From an uncultured Eubacteriales bacterium (GTDB taxonomy: Bacteria; Bacillota; Clostridia; Christensenellales; CAG-138): DNA of 64,000 nt. Positions 62,318 through 64,000 of the stretch are shown here, piece after piece. The notes beneath the pieces are model-generated. The model saw nothing but the letters and a program-made list of their open reading frames with translations, was not told where the DNA came from and made no database searches. The translations under genes and the position numbers were made by a program. The stretch covers positions 7,716 through 71,715 of the forward strand of contig UQWD01000011.1 in NCBI GenBank assembly GCA_900544555.1, written 5' to 3'. Each line of letters opens with the position of its first letter. Within the stretch, counting starts at the first letter, position 1.

Positions 62318-63751
62318 ATGGTTTCTTTATGGCGCGCGGATACCGAGCCGGTTGTTTTTGGGCCGCTTGAAGAGGATATCAGCGTTGACGCGGCGATTAT
62401 CGGCGGGGGGATGGCGGGCGTTTTGACCGCCTGGTTCCTGTCTCAGAAAGGGCTAAATACGGTAATAATTGAGGCGGATCATATCGGAGCGGGGGTTACG
62501 GGCGATACCACTGCCAAGGTTACGGCCCAGCACGGCCTGATTTACGATAAGCTGATTCGTCAGCACGGCAAGGAGGCGGCGCTACAATACGCGCGCTGGA
62601 ACAGCCGGGCAGTCGGCATGTACCGCGATATTATCCATGCGGAAAATATTCAATGCGGCTGGCGGGAATGCCCGTCCTATGTGTATTCACAGGCGGATTC
62701 CGCGCAGCTTAGGGCGGAAACCGCAGCCGCGTGTTCTTTGGGGCTAAAGGCCGCGTTCACCGAGGATACGGAGCTCCCCTTCCCCATAGCCGGCGCGGTA
62801 CGGTTCGATTCCCAGGCGCGCTTCCACCCGCTTGAGTTCCTTTATCATATCGGCCGCGGGCTGCGCGTGTACGATCAGACCCGCGTGATGGATGTGGTTG
62901 ATAACACGGTAATAACAGCTAATGGCCGGGTCAAGGCGGAGCACGTGGTGTTCACGAGCCATTATCCCATAGTGGACGTTCCCGGTTACTATTTTATGCG
63001 GATGTATCAACAGCGTTCCTACGTTTTAGCGCTCGAGGGCGCTCGTGCCATTGAGGGCATGTATGTGGACGCGGATACCAACGGCCTCTCCTTCCGCAGC
63101 GCCGCGGACGGGCTGCTCCTGTTCGGCGGGTTTGATATCCGCACCGGGAAAAACCCCGACGGCGGCAAATATGAGCTTCTGCGCAAACGAGCGGCTAAGC
63201 TCTACCCCGGCTGCCGCGAAAAGTACGCGTGGTCCGCGCAGGACTGCCGGACGCTGGACGGCATACCCTATATCGGCCGTTACAGCGGCGCGCGCCCTAA
63301 CTGGTATGTAGCCACGGGCTTTGACAAATGGGGCATGACAAGCTCCATGGCGGCGGCGGATATCATCAGCTCAATGATATTCGGCGTTGAGGATACATCG
63401 GCCGATGTATTTTCGCCGCAGAGATTCAAGCTTACCGCATCCGCAAAACGGTTTGGAGAGGAGGTCGGGGTGATTTCTTCGGCGCTCATCCGCCAAACGT
63501 TTACCATGCCCGGCGACAGAGCGCGAGACATCCGCCCGGGAAGCGGCGGTGTTGTCGAGTACGAGGGGCAGAAGGTTGGCGTTTATAAGGATAACGACGG
63601 GGAGATTTATGCTGTGCAGACAAAGTGCCCGCATCTCGGATGCCAGCTCCAGTGGAACGGCGACGACAAAACCTGGGAATGCCCCTGCCACGGCTCACGC
63701 TTTGACTACCAGGGCAATATCCTTAATTCCCCGGCGAGAAAGGGCCTGTAA
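62318..63751 (+). CDS. FAD-dependent oxidoreductase with C-terminal Rieske [2Fe-2S] domain
   Basis: About 477 residues. The N-terminal DadA/glycine-oxidase-like FAD fold has IIGGGMAGVLTAWFLS. The C-terminal Rieske domain has its ligands as C437-x-H439 and C455-x2-H458 (CPHLGC and CPCHG). Fused enzymes of this kind are often called Rieske-type FAD oxidoreductases and may reduce or oxidise amines; the substrate is unknown. The ATG at 62318 is chosen from GAGGGG; the frame runs 73 codons further upstream with no family features. It lies between two strong terminators as a single-gene unit. Confidence 0.88.
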   Translation: MVSLWRADTEPVVFGPLEEDISVDAAIIGGGMAGVLTAWFLSQKGLNTVIIEADHIGAGVTGDTTAKVTAQHGLIYDKLIRQHGKEAALQYARWNSRAVGMYRDIIHAENIQCGWRECPSYVYSQADSAQLRAETAAACSLGLKAAFTEDTELPFPIAGAVRFDSQARFHPLEFLYHIGRGLRVYDQTRVMDVVDNTVITANGRVKAEHVVFTSHYPIVDVPGYYFMRMYQQRSYVLALEGARAIEGMYVDADTNGLSFRSAADGLLLFGGFDIRTGKNPDGGKYELLRKRAAKLYPGCREKYAWSAQDCRTLDGIPYIGRYSGARPNWYVATGFDKWGMTSSMAAADIISSMIFGVEDTSADVFSPQRFKLTASAKRFGEEVGVISSALIRQTFTMPGDRARDIRPGSGGVVEYEGQKVGVYKDNDGEIYAVQTKCPHLGCQLQWNGDDKTWECPCHGSRFDYQGNILNSPARKGL

Positions 63752-63759
63752 AAGGCCCG

Positions 63760-63837
63760 CTTCGCGCCGCGCATACAATTTGCACAGCAACAATGCGCAA
63801 TGCAATACCGCATAGTTGCTGAGCAAAGGGCGCGAAG
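63760..63837 (+). other. Nested inverted repeats after the Rieske oxidoreductase
   Basis: Outer arms CTTCGCGCC/GGCGCGAAG (63760-63837), then TTTGC-x-CAGCAAC/GTTGCTG-x-GCAAA inside (63779-63827). The whole could fold as a 78-nt stem with internal loops. It starts 9 bp after the stop, so it may be a 3-prime stabiliser or a small RNA. Confidence 0.5.
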
Positions 63838-63901
63838 ATCGTATAAAAATATCTGCATTTCCCAAAAAACGCATTATCATAATTGTCTCCTCATTCTGAG
63901 A

Positions 63902-63935
63902 AAGGTGCCCGCCGCACAGGCGGGCGCCTTTTTTT
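63902..63935. terminator. Terminator between the oxidoreductase and the right-edge gene
   Basis: GGTGCCCGCC and GGCGGGCGCC pair over 10 positions (one G-T) with a 5-nt loop, followed by seven T on the plus strand. Confidence 0.85.
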
Positions 63936-63938
63936 CGA

Positions 63939-64000
63939 TTACCCTTTATAATCCACTTCCGCTATGCGGTAGCAGATGGTTTCATAATAGCCCTCGAACG
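63939..64000 (-). CDS. C-terminal end of an unidentified protein
   Basis: A minus-strand frame enters from the right edge and ends at the TAA at 63939-63941. The visible tail is FEGYYETICYRIAEVDYKG. It is too short to place in a family. The end lies right against the terminator hairpin. Confidence 0.5.
   Translation of the reverse strand, partial: FEGYYETICYRIAEVDYKG

Noticed and set aside
1..64000. tRNA and rRNA genes.
   Set aside because: No T-arm-like GGTTCRAATCC with a matching acceptor stem was found in any gap that I read, and no rRNA-like stretch.

Overview
The window reads as a chromosomal segment of an anaerobic, fermentative, endospore-capable Bacillota, most likely a gut-associated member of the Clostridia. 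The grounds are: a Rex-headed fermentation operon with AdhE and an [FeFe] hydrogenase; an oxygen-sensitive class I fumarase; a CwlJ/SleB-type spore cortex hydrolase; strong GGAGG ribosome binding sites; and large BspA-like/InlB-like surface proteins typical of host-associated Firmicutes. Most genes are GC-rich by eye. One island at about 43.4-46.1 kb is clearly AT-rich and looks acquired. No rRNA, tRNA or CRISPR array was found.

Layout. 0-3.2 kb (minus): an ApbE flavinyltransferase lipoprotein with a probable NusG-domain-II-like partner running off the left edge, a DUF2461 protein, and the two fumarase subunits. 3.3-9.2 kb (plus): rex, adhE, a small-molecule kinase-like gene, a thioredoxin-fold [2Fe-2S] protein and a group B [FeFe] hydrogenase, apparently one redox-controlled operon for disposing of reducing equivalents as ethanol and H2. 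9.4-16.4 kb: a membrane protein of unknown role, a beta-lactamase-fold hydrolase in tandem with glmS, a small lipoprotein and an AlkZ-related protein. 16.9-25.3 kb (minus): one 2783-residue cell-surface subtilase with about 33 BspA-type LRRs and eight InlB-type repeats. 25.7-30.9 kb (minus): a double GNAT, an HExxH protein, an ArsR-like regulator, a sugar nucleotidyltransferase and CwlJ.

31-36 kb (plus): a beta-hydroxyacid dehydrogenase, a TtcA-like PP-loop protein, then a DUF4358 lipoprotein-MBOAT-DHHW cluster that probably O-acylates an envelope polymer. 36.9-38.8 kb: an FtsX-type permease and ATPase. 39.9-43.2 kb: a ribbon-helix-helix protein followed by clpB. 43.4-46.1 kb: the AT-rich island, with mobile-element debris followed by a coupled DUF262-HEPN gene pair, the best candidate here for a little-described defence system. 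46.5-48.5 kb: a second surface protein that shares an unusual C-terminal PPKAGG tail with the giant protease. 48.8-51.1 kb (minus): yhbY-obgE-nth. 52-53 kb: two divergent genes of unknown function. 53.7-57.7 kb: pth-mfd. 58.3-60.4 kb (minus): serC-serA. 60.7-63.8 kb: arginine deiminase and an FAD/Rieske oxidoreductase.

A recurring feature is a set of long, perfect intergenic hairpins without T-tracts, several at operon ends. A few intergenic regions also hold promoter-proximal dyads that may be operators: rex/fumarase, the giant protease, arcA and the DUF262-HEPN pair.
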